Shown: one piece after another, positions 62,709 to 64,000 of the stretch | Numbering within the stretch: the stretch's first letter is position 1 | Layout of the letters: each line of letters opens with the position of its first letter | Source: Asaia bogorensis | Lineage (GTDB): Bacteria; Pseudomonadota; Alphaproteobacteria; Acetobacterales; Acetobacteraceae | Reading direction: 5' to 3' | Length of the DNA stretch: 64,000 nucleotides | Assembly (NCBI RefSeq): GCF_900465345.1 | Contig: NZ_UEGO01000038.1 | Coordinates: 1-64,000 of the forward strand | Program-made: the position numbers and the translations under genes | The notes under the pieces: model-generated | Told to the model about the DNA's origin: nothing | Seen by the model: only the letters and a program-made list of their open reading frames with translations | The model's database searches: none

Positions 62709-64000
62709 ATGAAAACGCAGAGGCAACCCGGCATGGGTGATACCGATCGTGCTGGCATCGAGGCGATTGTCGAGCAGACCTCACCGGGGCGGTCCGCATG
62801 GCTCATTCTCGCGGTAGCCTCTTTTGCCGCCGCAGTATGCGGTGGGCTTTACGGCTATGATACCGGTGTGATTTCCGGGGCGCTTTTGCTCATGACGCGT
62901 GAATTCGGGCTGTCGCACACGCAGCAGGAAATCGTGACGGCCTCCATACTTGCTGGCGCAGTCGTGGGGGCGCTGGTCACGAGCTGGTCATCGGAGCATC
63001 TGGGCCGCAAGAAAACCGTCCTTGTCGTGTTATTCTTGTTCGCCCTGGGGGCGATTTTGTGCTCGATGGCCCCGAGTATCGGCAGCCTTCTTGCCGCACG
63101 TTTCCTGCTGGGTATCGCGGTAGGCGGCTCCACACAGGTTGTGCCCATGTATATTTCCGAATTATCGCCAAGCCGTTATCGCGGCACGCTGGTCACCACC
63201 TTCAATGTGGCGATCGGGGTCGGGATCGTTCTGGCGAATATCGTTGGATATTATTACCACGATGTCTGGTCATGGCGTCGCATGGTGTCGGTCGCTTCCA
63301 TCCCGGCGGGTCTGGTCTTTATGGTCATGCTGTTCATGCCGGCCAGCCCGCGCTGGATTGCCGAAAAGCGGGGCCTGACGGCGGCCGCGCGTATTCTTGA
63401 ACGGGTGCGACATACGAAGCTCGATATTCATCAGGAGCTTACCCAGATCGAGCGTATCCGTCAGTCAATCAACCCCGAAAATTCCGGCTGGGCCGGGTTG
63501 GCGCAGCCATGGGCACGCCCCGCGCTGATCGCTGCTCTGGGGGTGGCCTTCTTCACGCAATGTGGCGGGCTGGAGATGATGATCTATTATTCTCCCACTT
63601 TCCTGTCCGATGCCGGGTTTGGAAAAAATGCGGCCCTTCTGGCCAGCGTCGGGGTGGCTTTCGTTTATGCCATTGTCACCCTGGCTGGGTGTTTTCTGGT
63701 CGATCGCGTCGGGCGTCGTCGTCTGATGCTGATCATGATTCCGGGCTCGGTCATCAGTCTGATCGGGCTTGGCATTTCGTTCATGTCGGGCAGTCATCAG
63801 GGGTTTGGCGCGCTTGCCACTGTGGCTTTCCTCCTGCTTTTCATGATGTTCAATTCGGGCGGTATCCAGATCTGTGGCTGGCTGCTGGGGGCAGAGTTGT
63901 TTCCGCTTGGTATGCGCGGCCCGGCGACGGCGCTGCATGCGGCGATGCTCTGGGGCAGTAATCTGCTCGTGACCGGAACGGCACTCACTCTGGTGCAATC
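62709..64000 (+). CDS. MFS sugar-porter transporter (partial, cut by window end)
   Basis: The frame opens at ATG with GAAGGGG seven bases upstream and stays open for 430 codons to the window edge. Sugar-porter signatures are present: YGYDTGVISGALL in helix 1, SEHLGRKK in loop 2-3, PASPRWIAEKR before the central loop, DRVGRRRL in loop 8-9 and AELFPLGMRG. The PETKG end lies beyond the window. Its N-terminus has an extra 25 residues before helix 1. It is most likely the polyol or ketose uptake system of the upstream operon. It resembles the transporter at 14-15.5 kb in family only. Confidence 0.9.
   Translation, partial: MKTQRQPGMGDTDRAGIEAIVEQTSPGRSAWLILAVASFAAAVCGGLYGYDTGVISGALLLMTREFGLSHTQQEIVTASILAGAVVGALVTSWSSEHLGRKKTVLVVLFLFALGAILCSMAPSIGSLLAARFLLGIAVGGSTQVVPMYISELSPSRYRGTLVTTFNVAIGVGIVLANIVGYYYHDVWSWRRMVSVASIPAGLVFMVMLFMPASPRWIAEKRGLTAAARILERVRHTKLDIHQELTQIERIRQSINPENSGWAGLAQPWARPALIAALGVAFFTQCGGLEMMIYYSPTFLSDAGFGKNAALLASVGVAFVYAIVTLAGCFLVDRVGRRRLMLIMIPGSVISLIGLGISFMSGSHQGFGALATVAFLLLFMMFNSGGIQICGWLLGAELFPLGMRGPATALHAAMLWGSNLLVTGTALTLVQ

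Overview
The window looks like a chromosomal segment of an acetic acid bacterium (Alphaproteobacteria, Acetobacteraceae). The evidence is the GC-rich composition, the alphaproteobacterial gene order hisG-hisD-infA-maf-rng-yacG-tRNA-Phe, an initiator tRNA with an A29:U41 pair, a repeat element of a type I associate with acetic acid bacteria, and many genes for sugar and polyol oxidation and transport. Genus cannot be fixed from this sequence; Asaia, Kozakia or Gluconobacter-like organisms are plausible. I see no phage, insertion sequence, CRISPR array or rRNA.

Layout. 0-8 kb: initiator tRNA, a small membrane protein, hldE with an AGE-family isomerase (LPS heptose supply), an HtrA-type periplasmic protease, an OmpR-type two-component system and a small exported protein. 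8-21 kb: a YdiJ-type FAD/Fe-S dehydrogenase, a TonB siderophore receptor behind a 23-bp Fur-like palindrome, a sugar-porter MFS transporter with a tandem operator, the helicase HrpB divergent from a DsbD/ScsB-like thiol reductase, and a small lipoprotein. 21-26 kb: an AraC regulator, an SDR, and a three-gene EcbF/BcbF-type cassette (HAD phosphatase, fused nucleotidyltransferase-kinase, nucleotidyltransferase) behind an AT-rich leader. 26-34 kb: housekeeping genes (tRNA-Phe, yacG, rng, maf, infA, hisD, hisG, an aldo-keto reductase, dnaB). 34-46 kb: MgtC, aspartase, a Rieske oxygenase divergent from a LysR regulator, and a minus-strand run of RND pump, S9 peptidase and L,D-transpeptidase. 46-57 kb: a YhaO/YhaN nuclease-ATPase pair leading into an SDR, a CPA1 antiporter, a TIM-barrel isomerase, an MscS channel, an SBF-like symporter and a PsiE protein. 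57-64 kb: NudK, then a polyol/ketose operon (DeoR regulator, PfkB kinase, GatZ/KbaZ-like protein, SmoS-like dehydrogenase, MFS transporter cut by the window end).

The most coherent functional story is the 58-64 kb operon. A SmoS-type dehydrogenase, a ketose kinase and a GatZ-like protein without its GatY aldolase partner fit conversion of galactitol or tagatose to fructose 6-phosphate through the GatZ-type epimerase described in Agrobacterium. The DeoR promoter carries a 34-bp element that recurs, 26 of 34 positions identical, upstream of the MFS transporter 43 kb away, so the two loci probably form one regulon.
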